Below, piece after piece: positions 18,581 through 27,462 of a stretch of DNA of 64,000 bases. The notes under the pieces are model-generated. The model was not told the DNA's origin and did not search any database. It saw only the letters and a program-made list of their open reading frames with translations. Origin of the DNA: Agrobacterium sp. a22-2 (GTDB lineage: Bacteria > Pseudomonadota > Alphaproteobacteria > Rhizobiales > Rhizobiaceae). Made by a program: the position numbers and the translations under genes. Position 1 is the stretch's first letter. Every line of letters begins with the position of its first letter. The stretch is taken from NCBI RefSeq assembly GCF_012276985.1, contig NZ_JAAXMM010000002.1, positions 186,001 to 250,000 of the forward strand, given 5' to 3'.

Positions 18581-19222
18581 ATGTATCAACCACCACAATT
18601 TCGCGAAGACCGCCTAGACGTGATGCAGGCGCTGATTGCCGCTCATCCGTTGGGATTGCTGATCTCCGCCAATGTTGACGGCATTCTTGCCAATCCCATT
18701 CCCTTCCAACTCGACGCAGCGCGTTCGGCCAAGGGCACGCTGCAGGCGCATCTGTCGCGAGCCAATCCGCAGTGGAAGGCTTTGTCCGAAGGCGCGAGCG
18801 CGCTTGTGGTCTTCCAGGGCGCCCAGAGCTACGTCACGCCATCCTGGTACGAGACCAAGCGCGAGACCGGCAAGGTCGTGCCGACCTGGAACTATGCGAT
18901 CGTGCAGATCAGGGGAACAGTGCGGGTCATGGATGACGCGGACTGGCTGCATGGGCAAATCAGGCGGTTGACGGAGATGCAGGAGGGCACACGGTCCGAG
19001 CCCTGGGCAGTCGACGATGCACCCAGAGCTTTCCTCGATGCGCAGATCAAAGGTATCGTTGGCCTTGAGATCGAGATCACCGAGATCGACGGCAAATGGA
19101 AGGTCAGCCAGAACCGGCCGGAAGCGGACCGCAGCGGAGTTGCTCAGGGTCTCGACACCGAGACATCCTGGTCGGCCGCCGATATGGCGGAACTGGTCCG
19201 GCTCTACGGCCGGGTCGAATAG
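18581..19222 (+). CDS. FMN-binding negative transcriptional regulator, PaiB family
   Basis: 213 residues from the ATG at 18581 (MYQPPQFRED), which is the family start; the open frame runs back into the 6S RNA but that part is not coding. The motifs RANPQWK, FQGAQSYVTPSWY and VPTWNYAIVQ are typical of the PaiB/flavin-reductase-like split-barrel fold. Bacillus PaiB represses sporulation and protease genes; most other members are uncharacterised. It is the first of the accessory genes that separate 6S RNA from ygfA here. Confidence 0.88.
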   Translation: MYQPPQFREDRLDVMQALIAAHPLGLLISANVDGILANPIPFQLDAARSAKGTLQAHLSRANPQWKALSEGASALVVFQGAQSYVTPSWYETKRETGKVVPTWNYAIVQIRGTVRVMDDADWLHGQIRRLTEMQEGTRSEPWAVDDAPRAFLDAQIKGIVGLEIEITEIDGKWKVSQNRPEADRSGVAQGLDTETSWSAADMAELVRLYGRVE

Positions 19223-19229
19223 CGGATGG

Positions 19230-20471
19230 TCAAACCCCGAGATCCAGCGTCTTCTCCTTCTCGATATAGGCGCGCTGCTTGTCGGTAATGTAGTCGCGCA
19301 CGATCGGCGCGGCATCGCGTTGGCGCGACAGCTGCATGTGGAACACCAGCTGGCTGCCGGTGCGAAACATCATCTCGGCGCTGATCAGGTAGAATTCCCA
19401 CATCCGTGCAAAGCGTTCGTCGTAAAGCGCCACCACCTGATCGCGGTTGTCCTGGAAGCGCTTTTCCCAATGGGCAAGCGTCGTTGCGTAGTGGACGCGC
19501 AGGAATTCGAGATCGGTGACCCAGAGGCTGTTCTGTTCCACCACCTCGAAGACTTCCGAGAGCGCCGGCGAATAGGCACCGGGGAAGATGTATTTGCGCA
19601 GCCAGGCGCTGGCCATGCCGGGTGGGCTCATATGGCCGATCGAGTGGAGGACGGCGATGCCGTCGTCGGGCATCAGGGCGTTCAGCTTCTTGAAGAACTC
19701 GTCATAGTGATGCACGCCGACATGTTCGAACATGCCGACCGAGACGATGCGGTCGAAGGTCTGGTCGAGGTCGCGGTAATCCTTCAGCTCGAAGCGCACG
19801 CGGCTCGACAGGCCGGCCGCCTCGGCTCTTTGGGTGGCGAGCGCCTGCTGCTCCTTCGACAGGGTGACGCCGAGCACCTCGACACCTTCCAATTGTGCGA
19901 GATAGAGGGCGAGATCGCCCCAGCCGCAGCCGATATCCAGCACTTTCATGCCCGGCTTCAGGTCGAGCTTGGCGGCCAGCAGCCGCAGCTTGTTGCGCTG
20001 GGCCTGTTCCAGCGTCTCGTCCGGCTCGCGAAAGTAGGCGCAGGAGTAGAGCATGTTGCTGTCGAGGAAGAGTTTGTAGAAGTCGTTGCCGAGATCGTAG
20101 TGATGGGCGACGTTTTGCTGGGCCTGGCCTTTGCGGTTCGACTGCTGTCGCTTGCGGAAGCGCATCTTGACGGCGCGCAGCAGCTTCTGGATCGGATAGG
20201 AGCCGAGCGACAGGCGGTTGATCGAGAACAGGGTGAGGAAGTCGCGCAGCGTCGAGCCTTCCTCGAAACGCATCGTGCCGTCCATATAGGCCTCGCCGGC
20301 CGCCAGTTCGGCATTGAAGACCAGCGTGCGGTACAGCCTGGCGTCGGTCAGGCGCATGGTGACATGCGGGCCATGCTCGCCGGCAAAGACATGGCGCTTG
20401 CCATCGGCATCGATGACCGTCAACTGGCCCTTGCGGATAAAGGATTTCATCATATGCGACAGCAGAAACAT
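19230..20471 (-). CDS. cfa: Cyclopropane-fatty-acyl-phospholipid synthase family methyltransferase
   Basis: 413 residues from the ATG at 20471 (MFLLSHMMKSF); ATGs at 20453/20450 are alternatives. The S-adenosylmethionine motif LDIGCGWGD is at about 178-186, preceded by the family motif HHYDLGNDFY (123-132), and the active-site region GMFEHVG is present. Such enzymes methylate double bonds of membrane phospholipid acyl chains at the inner membrane. Rhizobia often have two cfa copies; activity is inferred. A strong hairpin and a palindromic repeat lie upstream. Confidence 0.88.
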   Translation of the reverse strand: MFLLSHMMKSFIRKGQLTVIDADGKRHVFAGEHGPHVTMRLTDARLYRTLVFNAELAAGEAYMDGTMRFEEGSTLRDFLTLFSINRLSLGSYPIQKLLRAVKMRFRKRQQSNRKGQAQQNVAHHYDLGNDFYKLFLDSNMLYSCAYFREPDETLEQAQRNKLRLLAAKLDLKPGMKVLDIGCGWGDLALYLAQLEGVEVLGVTLSKEQQALATQRAEAAGLSSRVRFELKDYRDLDQTFDRIVSVGMFEHVGVHHYDEFFKKLNALMPDDGIAVLHSIGHMSPPGMASAWLRKYIFPGAYSPALSEVFEVVEQNSLWVTDLEFLRVHYATTLAHWEKRFQDNRDQVVALYDERFARMWEFYLISAEMMFRTGSQLVFHMQLSRQRDAAPIVRDYITDKQRAYIEKEKTLDLGV

Positions 20472-20531
20472 GCATGACCTCGCCGGGGAGTGATCCTGAG
20501 GTTGATATGCTAGCGAAAAAGCGCGGCTTCG

Positions 20532-20573
20532 CAATGCAGGAAAGGCAGCCCTGGGGCTGCCTTTCCTGCATTG
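20532..20573. repeat. Perfect 19-bp inverted repeat (hairpin) between mcp and cfa
   Basis: Arms 20532-20550 and 20555-20573 are exact reverse complements around a CTGG loop. It lies 61 bases upstream of the cfa start and 177 bases past the chemoreceptor stop. On the minus strand a TTTTT occurs only about 15 bases further, so terminator function is uncertain. Confidence 0.7.
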
Positions 20574-20590
20574 ATAAAGTGCGCCAACCT

Positions 20591-20680
20591 CTCCTTCGTC
20601 ATGGTCGGGCTTGACCTGACCATCCATGCCCGTTGAAACATATGGATCCTCGGCTCAAGGCCGAGCAAGACTCGGGGAGG
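20591..20680. repeat. Rhizobial intergenic palindromic (RIME-like) repeat remnant
   Basis: Two palindromes in tandem: ATGGTCGGG-CTTGA-CCTGACCAT (20601-20623, one mismatch) and CTCGGC-TCAAG-GCCGAG (20649-20665). Mosaic elements built from such hairpins with a central CTTGA/TCAAG are common between genes in rhizobia. A genome-wide copy count would confirm it. Confidence 0.5.
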
Positions 20681-20749
20681 CGATTTTCGAAGCGGTGATC
20701 GTTGCTTATCGGAGAGGCGTCTGACCGCAGCCGATCTGCCCGACCGATC

Positions 20750-22792
20750 TCAGAACTCTTCCCAGTCATTGCTGGTCGCCGGGCTTGCAGCCGCCGGAGC
20801 CTTGGAGCCGGAAAAGGCCTGGGCCAGCTTGCCGACCATGTTGCGGGCTGGCGAAGCGACCGGCCGGGCGGAGGTTTCGGCGGGCTTGACCTTGGCGAAG
20901 ACGGAACGTGTCGGGGCAGGTGTCCTGGGTGCTGCGGCCATCGGCTGACTTGTCCGGGATGAAGGCGCGCCGGCGCCCGAGACCTGGAACTGACCGACAA
21001 GGCCTGCCAGCGCCGTGGCGCTTTCGGCCAGGCGATGGGTCACGGCCGTCGTTTCCTCGACCATGGCAGCGTTCTTCTGGGTGAACTGGTCCATCTGGTT
21101 GACCGAGGTATTGATCTCATGCAGGCCGGTGGTCTGCTCGCGGGCCGATGTGGCGATCGAGCCGATATGGCTGTTGATCTTGGCGACCTGTTCGGAGATC
21201 TGGCTCAGCGCCTCGCCCGTTTCACGCACCAGCTTCACGCCGCCGGCCACTTCCGTGCCGGATTTGGTGATCAGCGCCTTGATATCCTTAGCGGCATTGG
21301 CCGAGCGCTGCGCCAGTTCGCGCACTTCCTGGGCGACGACGGCAAAGCCCTTGCCGGCTTCGCCGGCACGGGCTGCTTCAACGCCGGCATTCAGAGCCAG
21401 AAGGTTGGTCTGGAAGGCGATTTCGTCGATTACGTTGATGATCTTGGAAATCTCGCTGGATGCGCTTTCGATGCGGCCCATGGCAGCGATGGCGTCGGAC
21501 ACTACCTTGCTGGAGCCCTCGGTGCTCTGGCGGGCGGCCGAGGCCATTTCGGAGGCTTCGTCGGCGCGGGCCGACGAGTTGCGGACAGTGGCGGTGATCT
21601 GGTCGAGGGCTGCCGAGGTCTCTTCAAGCGAGGCGGCCTGCTGCTCGGTGCGGCCAGCCAGTTCGTTGGACGCAGCGCGCATTTCGCTGGAGTTGGCCTC
21701 GATGGCCAAGGTTTCGTCGCGCAACTGGGCCAGCGTGCTGTTGAGCTTTTCCGCCGAATGATTGAAGTTCAGGCGCAGGCTGTCGAGGCCGTCCGTGAAG
21801 GGCTGATCGATGCGAATTGTCAGGTCGCCTTCGCTCAAACGCTGCAGGCCGGCGGCGAGCGAATCGACCGCCTTTTGTACTTCGCGGGCTTCCGCCGCCT
21901 TTGCCGCTTCGCGGGCGCGGCGCTCTTCTTCGCTCTGGGAGAGGTGTTCGGCGGCGCGACGCTCCAGGTCCTGCTTCTGCAGTGCGCCTTCGCGGAACAC
22001 TTCCAGTGCGTTGGCAAGAGCACCGATCTCGTTGCGCAGATCCTTGTGCGGCACGGTCAGGTCGAGCTTGCCTTCGGCTATCTTTCCGGCCGTTGCCGTC
22101 AACTGCGGCAGCGGTCCCATGATCTTGCTGGCAAAAAGGATGACGACAATGGTGGCACAGATCAGCACGATGGCGGCGGTGATGCCGATGGTCCAGGCCA
22201 TCTGGTTGGCGATGCTGTTGATATCGGCCGAGCGGACGCCGGCGTAGAGAATGCCGATGACCTCACCGGCCGGCGCAAAGATCGGCTGGTAGATGGTATA
22301 GTAGGGCACGTCGAGGATGACGGCCTCGCCGCGGAAAGTCTGTCCCTTGGTGGCGATCGGATAGACGGCGCCGGTCTGGCCGAGGGCCGTACCGACGGCG
22401 CGGCTGCCGTCCGGCTTGATGATATTGGTGGTCTTGCGCCAGAAATCCTTGTTTTCCGGGTTCCAGGCAAAGATCGTTGCCGTCTGGCCGGTCATGCGGC
22501 CGATCGTATCGATCATCTTATGGTCGGCAAAGGCATCCGGAACGGCGGTCATGACGATGCGCTCGACATTGCCGTCCTTGCCCCAGGTCACCGTGGTGCC
22601 GGGAATGTCGCGCTCGACGATCGTCGCTGCCGTTCTGAGGCTGGCATTCTGGCCGTCGATCGCCTGGGCGGCGATGCGGCTGTTGATGCTGCTCGAAATG
22701 GCCCAGGCGACAGCGCCAAGCGACAGGACGAGGATCAATATCGTCGTCGCCGTGACGGTTCCGACAAGACCGAAGCGCGAAAAGAGTTTCAT
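20750..22792 (-). CDS. Methyl-accepting chemotaxis protein with single Cache domain
   Basis: 680 residues. Membrane helix 1 (about 8-30) is followed by a periplasmic Cache-type sensor (about 40-190, with the [22 protein letters not shown] segment), membrane helix 2 (about 195-218), HAMP regions (about 215-345) and a long signalling coiled coil whose hairpin tip [20 protein letters not shown] is near residue 460-480. The C-terminus NDWEEF resembles the NWETF-type pentapeptide that tethers CheR/CheB, so it may be a high-abundance type receptor. Ligand unknown. No other che gene is in the window. Confidence 0.93.
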   Translation of the reverse strand: MKLFSRFGLVGTVTATTILILVLSLGAVAWAISSSINSRIAAQAIDGQNASLRTAATIVERDIPGTTVTWGKDGNVERIVMTAVPDAFADHKMIDTIGRMTGQTATIFAWNPENKDFWRKTTNIIKPDGSRAVGTALGQTGAVYPIATKGQTFRGEAVILDVPYYTIYQPIFAPAGEVIGILYAGVRSADINSIANQMAWTIGITAAIVLICATIVVILFASKIMGPLPQLTATAGKIAEGKLDLTVPHKDLRNEIGALANALEVFREGALQKQDLERRAAEHLSQSEEERRAREAAKAAEAREVQKAVDSLAAGLQRLSEGDLTIRIDQPFTDGLDSLRLNFNHSAEKLNSTLAQLRDETLAIEANSSEMRAASNELAGRTEQQAASLEETSAALDQITATVRNSSARADEASEMASAARQSTEGSSKVVSDAIAAMGRIESASSEISKIINVIDEIAFQTNLLALNAGVEAARAGEAGKGFAVVAQEVRELAQRSANAAKDIKALITKSGTEVAGGVKLVRETGEALSQISEQVAKINSHIGSIATSAREQTTGLHEINTSVNQMDQFTQKNAAMVEETTAVTHRLAESATALAGLVGQFQVSGAGAPSSRTSQPMAAAPRTPAPTRSVFAKVKPAETSARPVASPARNMVGKLAQAFSGSKAPAAASPATSNDWEEF

Positions 22793-23211
22793 GGAACAGG
22801 CCTTCCTACAACATAAGATACCTTGGTTCTACTTGACTTCTGTTAAATCATCGTTTCGCTTTTTTTGGGAGGATGCTGGGCGCTGTTGACGAAGTGAATT
22901 GCCAATTCGGATAAAGCGCGCTTCAAGGCCGCCTTCCAGCAGGCAGGTTTGGCGCGAGGCGATTTGAGCGACAAGACATGGGTGTTGTCGAACCATTCCG
23001 TCCCAAAGACCCATGAAGGACCTTACCGGAATAGCAGCAATCCAAGTTGCAGAGCGAGCGACAACTTATGGTTCGCCTTATTGGTACGAATTCGTACAAA
23101 AGTTGTTGCGTCCTGCCTTTTTTAAGCGCATCTTCATATGCGTCGCCAGCCACGCAAGGGCGCTGACGTTTGGAAGATCATCATGCTTTCGCCCCCGCCC
23201 CGGAGAGCACG
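22793..23211. other. Intergenic region between chemoreceptor and Crp-like regulator
   Basis: About 420 bases of comparatively AT-rich sequence between divergent genes. It holds an AGGAAGG ribosome site for the chemoreceptor and a perfect 14-base palindrome (23084-23097). A 68-codon open frame at 23013-23219 overlaps the next gene's start and lacks a convincing ribosome site, so I do not call it. Confidence 0.45.
23084..23097. promoter_or_regulatory. Palindrome GTACGAATTCGTAC, candidate operator
   Basis: Perfect 14-base palindrome 115 bases upstream of the Crp-like regulator. It does not match the classic Crp/Fnr half site, so the binder is unknown; autoregulation is one possibility. Confidence 0.35.
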
Positions 23212-23979
23212 ATGACTGAACAAAACACAAGCGTATTTAAAAACCGTCTGCTCAGTGCACTTTCGCCCGCCGACCTCAGTTTACTTGCTCCCAGTCTTGA
23301 GAGGGTGCAGCTCAGGCTTCGGCAATCGCTTGAGACGGCACATCAGCGGATCGATCTAATCTATTTTCTTGAGTCCGGGCTGGGTTCGGTGGTGGCCAGA
23401 AAAGAAGGCGGCACGACGGTCGAAGTCGGTCTCTTCGGGCGGGATGGCATGACAGGCACCTCCCTTGCGTTGGGAGATACAGAAAGTCCGTTCGATTGCT
23501 TCACGCAGATGGACGGTTCGGCGATGCGAATCTCGGCCGACAACCTGCATAAAGCCATGTCCCAGAGTGTCGCGATCACAGATCTGCTGATGCACTATGC
23601 GCGCTCGCTCGGCATCCAGACCACCTACACGGCCTTGGCCAATGGCCAAATCAAGCTGGAGGAGCGCTTGGCTCGATGGATTCTCATGGTGGACGATCGC
23701 GTAGATCACGACGGCTTTTTTGTCACCCATGAGTTTCTTGCAATGATGCTTGGAGTTCGGCGCCCGGGCGTGACTGTGGCGTTGCAGATTCTTGAATCCG
23801 GCTACCTGATCAGGTCGCAGCGCGGCGAAATTGTCGTTAAGGACCGAGAGGGACTCATAAGCCTTACCAAAGGTACGTATGGGCCGGCCGAGGAAGAATA
23901 CGAGCGATTGACCGGCATTCCTCTGGGGAATTCGAAGCCGATTGCGAAGGACGATGCACCACTTTCCGGGCCGGTCTGA
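23212..23979 (+). CDS. Crp/Fnr family transcriptional regulator
   Basis: 255 residues from the ATG at 23212 (MTEQNTSVFK). An effector-binding cyclic-nucleotide-like domain (about 15-135) is followed by a dimerisation helix and a winged helix-turn-helix at about 165-225, with THEFLAMMLGVRRPGVT as the recognition region. No cysteine cluster for an iron-sulfur centre is present, so it is not FNR proper. The HTH variant VRRPGVTVALQ is common in rhizobial Crp-like regulators of unknown targets. Its region has lower GC than the flanking core genes. Confidence 0.85.
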   Translation: MTEQNTSVFKNRLLSALSPADLSLLAPSLERVQLRLRQSLETAHQRIDLIYFLESGLGSVVARKEGGTTVEVGLFGRDGMTGTSLALGDTESPFDCFTQMDGSAMRISADNLHKAMSQSVAITDLLMHYARSLGIQTTYTALANGQIKLEERLARWILMVDDRVDHDGFFVTHEFLAMMLGVRRPGVTVALQILESGYLIRSQRGEIVVKDREGLISLTKGTYGPAEEEYERLTGIPLGNSKPIAKDDAPLSGPV

Positions 23980-24026
23980 CACACACGTTGTGCATTCCAA
24001 CCTCGGCAACCTTTCGAGGACGCAGC

Positions 24027-24233
24027 ATGACCTCCGCTTTTGACAAGCCCATCGATGCGACATCCGACAGCAGTCTTCTGGAAGCATTTAACGAAGCCTG
24101 CGAGCAACATGGAATTTCGCCAGATGGCGAAGATGGTTCCGATCTCGCGACGGTTCTTAGTCACGCATTTGAGCGGGGCATCACCAGCAAGGATGGGCTG
24201 GTCGCTCTCGTCCTGAGTCTGATCGTAGAATAA
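24027..24233 (+). CDS. Small acidic protein, unknown function
   Basis: 68 residues, rich in D, E and S, with no membrane segment and no motif I recognise. It starts 47 bases after the Crp-like regulator on the same strand, with a weak GAGGA about 8 bases before the ATG, so it may be co-transcribed. Whether it is conserved elsewhere decides if it is a real gene. Confidence 0.5.
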   Translation: MTSAFDKPIDATSDSSLLEAFNEACEQHGISPDGEDGSDLATVLSHAFERGITSKDGLVALVLSLIVE

Positions 24234-24292
24234 TTGCATTGCCGGAGCGTTTGAATATTGTGCTCGCAATTCAATCAGCACGACCGGGGTAT

Positions 24293-24871
24293 ATGACAAG
24301 CAGAGAGAAAAAGGCGCAGCTGCGGGCGGAGCGGCTTGGCGTTCGTGACAGTATTGCGCCGGAGATCCGAATAGAACACAGCCTGGCCATGGCCGAATTC
24401 GGTGGGGATGCCATCACCTTCGAGCCCGGCACGATCATTTCCGGCTTCCTGCCGATCCGCTCCGAGGCGGATCTGCGGCCTTTGATGGCCAGACTCAAGG
24501 CACGCGGCGCGAGGCTTTGCCTGCCGGTCATCCTGGACCGCCAGACCATCGTGTTTCGCGAGTTGATCACGGGCCAGGACCTGGTCGATACGGGTTTCGG
24601 CACACGTGGGCCGGGACCGGAGGCACCGGTGGTGGATCCGGCGGTGCTGCTGGTTCCGCTGTCGGCTTTCGATGCCGACGGTCACCGCATCGGCTATGGC
24701 GCCGGTCATTACGACCGGGCGATTGCCCGATTGCGGGAAAAAGGCCTTGTGCCGCGGCTGATCGGCATTGCATTCGACTGCCAGGAAGTGGCACATGTGC
24801 CCTTTGAGCCGCATGACGTGGGATTGGACGCCATTCTCACCGAAAGCGGATATCGGCAATTCAGGGGATGA
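24293..24871 (+). CDS. 5-formyltetrahydrofolate cyclo-ligase
   Basis: 192 residues from the ATG at 24293 (MTSREKKAQLR); an ATG-like start at 24239 would add 18 unmatched residues. The family motifs FLPIRSEAD and RIGYGAGHYDRAI (substrate and ATP binding) are clear. It converts 5-formyl-THF to 5,10-methenyl-THF with ATP (the ygfA/fthC product). In most rhizobia it directly follows zapA and 6S RNA; here 5.7 kb of other genes intervene. It is 12 bases from the next gene and probably co-transcribed. Confidence 0.93.
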   Translation: MTSREKKAQLRAERLGVRDSIAPEIRIEHSLAMAEFGGDAITFEPGTIISGFLPIRSEADLRPLMARLKARGARLCLPVILDRQTIVFRELITGQDLVDTGFGTRGPGPEAPVVDPAVLLVPLSAFDADGHRIGYGAGHYDRAIARLREKGLVPRLIGIAFDCQEVAHVPFEPHDVGLDAILTESGYRQFRG

Positions 24872-24883
24872 CTGGACAACGGA

Positions 24884-25708
24884 ATGCGGCTGCTTTTTCT
24901 GGGTGACATGGTTGGCAAGACGGGTCGGACGGCGGTGTGGGAGAGGCTGCCGGGATTGATCTCCGACCTGAAACTCGACTTCGTCATCGTCAACGGCGAA
25001 AACGCGGCGGGCGGCTTCGGCATTACCGAAGACATCTATCTGGAGACCATCAATGCCGGCGCCGATGTGGTGACCACCGGCAATCACGTCTGGGACCAGA
25101 AGGAGGCGGTGACCTTCTGTACGCGCCACGACCAGTTCCTGCGCCCGGCCAATTATCCGGCCGGCACGCCGGGCAAGGGCTCCGGCCTCTATTACGCCCG
25201 CAACGGCGCCCGCATCCTGGTCGCCAATATCATGGGCCGGGTGTTCATGCATCCCGAACTCGACGATCCCTTCAAGTCGGCGGAAGGCATTCTGGCGGCG
25301 TGCCCGCTGAAGGAACAGGCCGATGCGATCATCTTCGATTTTCATGCGGAAGCGACCAGCGAGAAGCAGTGTTTCGGCCATTTCGTCGATGGCCGCGCCA
25401 GTTTCGTGGTCGGCACCCATACCCATGTGCCGACCGCCGATTGCCAGATCCTCAACGGCGGTACGGCCTATATGTCGGATGCCGGCATGTGCGGCGACTA
25501 CGATTCGTCGCTCGGCATGGAAAAGGAAGAGCCGCTCAACCGCTTCATTTCCAAGATGCCGAAAGGCCGTTTCGAGGCTGCCCACGGTCCGGCGACGATC
25601 TGCGGCGTCGGCGTGGACATCTCCGACAGCACCGGTCTGGCCGAAAAGATAGCCCCGCTACGGCTCGGGCCGAGGCTGGCCGAGACCATCCCGGATTTCT
25701 GGCGCTGA
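24884..25708 (+). CDS. TIGR00282 family metallophosphoesterase (YmdB-like)
   Basis: 274 residues. Metal-binding motifs FLGDMVGKTGR (about 4-14), NGENAAGG, TTGNHVWD and GTHTHVPTAD follow the order of the YmdB family, dimetal phosphoesterases that in Bacillus and Deinococcus act on 2',3'-cyclic nucleotides. The gene conventionally follows the 5-formyl-THF cyclo-ligase, 12 bases upstream. Cytoplasmic; the true substrate is uncertain. Confidence 0.93.
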   Translation: MRLLFLGDMVGKTGRTAVWERLPGLISDLKLDFVIVNGENAAGGFGITEDIYLETINAGADVVTTGNHVWDQKEAVTFCTRHDQFLRPANYPAGTPGKGSGLYYARNGARILVANIMGRVFMHPELDDPFKSAEGILAACPLKEQADAIIFDFHAEATSEKQCFGHFVDGRASFVVGTHTHVPTADCQILNGGTAYMSDAGMCGDYDSSLGMEKEEPLNRFISKMPKGRFEAAHGPATICGVGVDISDSTGLAEKIAPLRLGPRLAETIPDFWR

Positions 25709-25844
25709 TGGAACGGTTCTGCCTCAACTGTGGGCAGGCCGGGGTGTTGACGAAAATGTGAGCGGAGAGGCTCGTCTTCAGGCTTTACCTCGCGGAGTGC
25801 CTGCCGCATCCTTTACGTCGACAATGGTTCGGCGCGGGAGCGGC

Positions 25845-26675
25845 ATGATGCTGCTGAAACTTGCCTTTGCAGTTTTTGGTCTGTTGACCACCGGGATGCC
25901 TGGCATCGCGGCCGAGGACCGCCCGCCCGTCAGTCAATGCCAGCTGGTGGCCGAGGCGCTGCCGTCCGTCACCTTTGCGAGCTTCAAGCCGGAGCCCGGT
26001 CCGCAACAGTTCGCGGCGCTGGCCGAAGACGTGACAATCACCTATCTCGGCCATTCGACCTTCCAGATCGATACGCCCGGCGGCATTCAGATCGCCACGG
26101 ACTACAATGGCTGGCTGCGCTCGGCGCGGCTGCCGGATGTGGTGACGATGAACAAGGCCCATTCGAGCCACTATACGCTGTCGCCCGATCCCGGCATTGC
26201 CCATGTGCTGCAGGGCTGGAATGCGGCAAGTCCCGGCGAAAAGGTCGAGCATCATGTTGTGCTGGGCGATGCCTATGTCCGCAATGTCGCGACCGACATT
26301 CGCTCGTTCGGCGGCTTCGAGGCCAATGGTAATTCGATCTTCATCTTCGAGGTGGCGGGCCTGTGCATTGGCCATCTCGGTCATCTGCACCACGAATTGA
26401 CCGACAAGCACTATGCCGAGATCGGCCGCCTCGATATCGTGATGGTGCCGGTCGACGGTGGATTGACCATGGGGGCCGACAGCATGAGCCGCACCATCAA
26501 GCGGTTGCGCTCGGCGCTGATCCTGCCGATGCACCGGCGCGGCCCGCCGATCGAGGGCTTCCTGTCGATGTTCGACGCCAGTTTCGACTGGCGGCTGTCG
26601 GACAGTCCGGGCGTGACGGTGTCGATGCGGACCCTGCCGAAGAAGCCGCTCATTCTTGTCTTGAAAGGCGTGTGA
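25845..26675 (+). CDS. Secreted MBL-fold metal-dependent hydrolase
   Basis: 276 residues from the ATG at 25845, chosen for the GGGAG five bases upstream; 25824 and 25848 are possible. Residues 1-22 look like a Sec signal peptide (LLKLAFAVFGLLTTGMPGIAA), so the enzyme is probably periplasmic. The beta-lactamase-fold start ITYLGHSTFQID is clear, but the usual HxHxDH motif reads NKAHSSHY, as in some UlaG-like proteins with an altered site. The later IGHLGHLHHEL segment supplies more metal ligands. Function unknown. Confidence 0.82.
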   Translation: MMLLKLAFAVFGLLTTGMPGIAAEDRPPVSQCQLVAEALPSVTFASFKPEPGPQQFAALAEDVTITYLGHSTFQIDTPGGIQIATDYNGWLRSARLPDVVTMNKAHSSHYTLSPDPGIAHVLQGWNAASPGEKVEHHVVLGDAYVRNVATDIRSFGGFEANGNSIFIFEVAGLCIGHLGHLHHELTDKHYAEIGRLDIVMVPVDGGLTMGADSMSRTIKRLRSALILPMHRRGPPIEGFLSMFDASFDWRLSDSPGVTVSMRTLPKKPLILVLKGV

Positions 26676-26686
26676 TCGCCGCATAC

Positions 26687-26714
26687 GAAAAGGCGCAGCC
26701 GATCGACTGCGCCT
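26687..26714 (-). terminator. Rho-independent terminator after PPOX-like gene
   Basis: Minus strand AGGCGCAG/CTGCGCCT hairpin followed by TTTTC, 25 bases past the stop of the gene at 26739. It may also serve the convergent MBL gene. Confidence 0.6.
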
Positions 26715-26738
26715 GTCTGGATCGTGAAGACAAAAAGG

Positions 26739-27242
26739 TCAGGCGAAGGCCAGACGGCGGTGCACGCCGACATCCGGCAGTTTCTCGTCGTTGAGGTTAG
26801 CCTTGGCGATTTCCCAGCCGAACTTGAGCGTGCTGCCGGTCGAGGCCCAAATCTCGGCATCGTCGAGATGCAGCGCCAGCAGGACGAGCGTCGGATCTTT
26901 CTTGCCGTGTTCATACCAGGCGGCAACGATCGAGCTCCAGTATTCGTCGACCTTGGCCGGATCGTTGCGTTGCTCGATGACGCCGGAGAGGCAGGCGTGA
27001 TAGTCGTGGTTCTTGCCGACTACGCAGAAATGGGCGCGTGTGCCGGGGCGGATCTGCTGCACCAGATCGGTCGTGGACTTGGAGAAGAACCAGATCGTAT
27101 TGGTCTTCGGATCGGCGAACGGCGCCATCGGCTGCATATGCATATGGCTGCCTTCAAGGCCCAACATGCCGGCATGGATCTTGTCGATCTCGTCCCACAG
27201 CTGGCTGGCGGGGGCTTCCCGTGCTTCAGAAAAACTGGCCAT
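26739..27242 (-). CDS. Pyridoxamine 5'-phosphate oxidase-like (general stress protein 26) family
   Basis: 167 residues from the ATG at 27242 (MASFSEAREA), with a GAGGAAAC ribosome site. The split-barrel flavin fold is indicated by THMHMQPMAPFADPKTNTIWFF-like strands and the tail STLKFGWEIAKANL, both typical of the GSP26/PPOX-like family. These proteins bind FMN, FAD or F420; the physiological reaction is unknown. It is a single gene with its own terminator. Confidence 0.85.
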   Translation of the reverse strand: MASFSEAREAPASQLWDEIDKIHAGMLGLEGSHMHMQPMAPFADPKTNTIWFFSKSTTDLVQQIRPGTRAHFCVVGKNHDYHACLSGVIEQRNDPAKVDEYWSSIVAAWYEHGKKDPTLVLLALHLDDAEIWASTGSTLKFGWEIAKANLNDEKLPDVGVHRRLAFA

Positions 27243-27462
27243 TTCGTTTCCTCTCGTTTGCAGTCGCATTCGAAAGGCCGAACGGTTGCAGCGGGCGGTT
27301 TGTTCCGAAGAGCGGGTGATGCCGATGGTTCGAGCTCTTGGCCGGTACCGGCCGACGGTGGAAGCCTCTTGGCCTTTAAAAGCCGGCAATCCTCTTGAAT
27401 GGCGGCAGCAACGCCCGTATAAGGCGCCCATTCCGAACAATTAGACCTGAAGCAGGGGTGCC

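Noticed and set aside
23013..23219. 68-codon open frame upstream of the Crp-like gene
   Set aside because: It overlaps the regulator start in another frame, lacks a good ribosome site, and has an R/P/C-rich composition typical of chance frames.
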